Positions 12,089 to 12,100 of a stretch of DNA of 12,100 nucleotides are shown piece after piece (position 1 is the first letter of the stretch; the number at the start of each line of letters is the position of its first letter). Source of the DNA: JAFGKM01 sp964413825 (GTDB taxonomy: Bacteria; Ratteibacteria; UBA8468; B48-G9; JAFGKM01); assembly GCA_964413825.1 (NCBI GenBank), contig CAYPTS010000063.1, positions 1-12,100 of the forward strand. The letters are read 5' to 3'. A program made the position numbers and the translations under genes. The notes beneath the pieces are model-generated. The model searched no databases. It was not told where the DNA came from and saw nothing but the letters and a program-made list of their open reading frames with translations.

Positions 12089-12100
12089 ACGGCTCGGGTC

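Overview
The window looks like chromosomal DNA of a diderm bacterium, probably from a little-cultured phylum. It has a lipoprotein signal peptide, a type II secretion/type IV pilus-class pseudopilin, a pyruvoyl-type arginine decarboxylase (commonest in archaea and scattered in PVC-type, Omnitrophota-like and some other bacteria) and a radical SAM/SPASM protein. The phylum cannot be fixed from the sequence alone. I see no tRNA, rRNA, CRISPR array, phage gene or insertion sequence.

Layout, left to right. (1) 1-77 (-): the first 25 codons of an ATP-cone protein, probably a ribonucleotide reductase, with a good promoter at 130-158. (2) 78-429: a non-coding stretch holding that promoter, an AT-rich block, an 11-bp tandem duplication and a composite palindromic repeat. 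(3) 430-744 (+): ribosomal silencing factor RsfS, apparently starting at ATT. (4) 1917-746 (-): two genes, a pseudopilin with an inserted extra domain and a two-TM HAMP protein. (5) 1992-4958 (+): phosphomannomutase/phosphoglucomutase, a small Cys-rich protein, a TlpA-like lipoprotein thioredoxin and a PHP phosphoesterase. (6) 5706-4939 (-): a sugar phosphate isomerase/epimerase-type TIM barrel. (7) 5759-8250 (+): radical SAM/SPASM protein, pyruvoyl-dependent arginine decarboxylase and agmatinase; the last two give arginine -> agmatine -> putrescine. (8) 11916-8247 (-): inositol-monophosphatase family protein, sensor histidine kinase, URO-D-family protein and a stand-alone MetRS-C-type tRNA-binding protein, all tightly packed. 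(9) 11962-12100: a repeat-rich end with hairpins.

Gene ends are very compact. Three convergent gene pairs touch or overlap at their stop codons with no terminator between them.

The most unusual signals are regulatory. A 39-nt repeat (3359-3397 and 6785-6823, 34 of 39 bases identical) ends in a perfect Shine-Dalgarno sequence that serves the next gene. A long version, carrying a REP-like palindrome in its middle, lies in front of rsfS. Two promoters (1956-1983 and 5723-5750) share the same geometry and put the start codon only 8 nt after the -10 box, which predicts leaderless mRNAs. These belong to genes without a Shine-Dalgarno sequence. The protein-level oddities are the pseudopilin insertion, an 8-residue tandem repeat at the N-terminus of the histidine kinase, and a xylose-isomerase-like barrel with altered metal-site residues.
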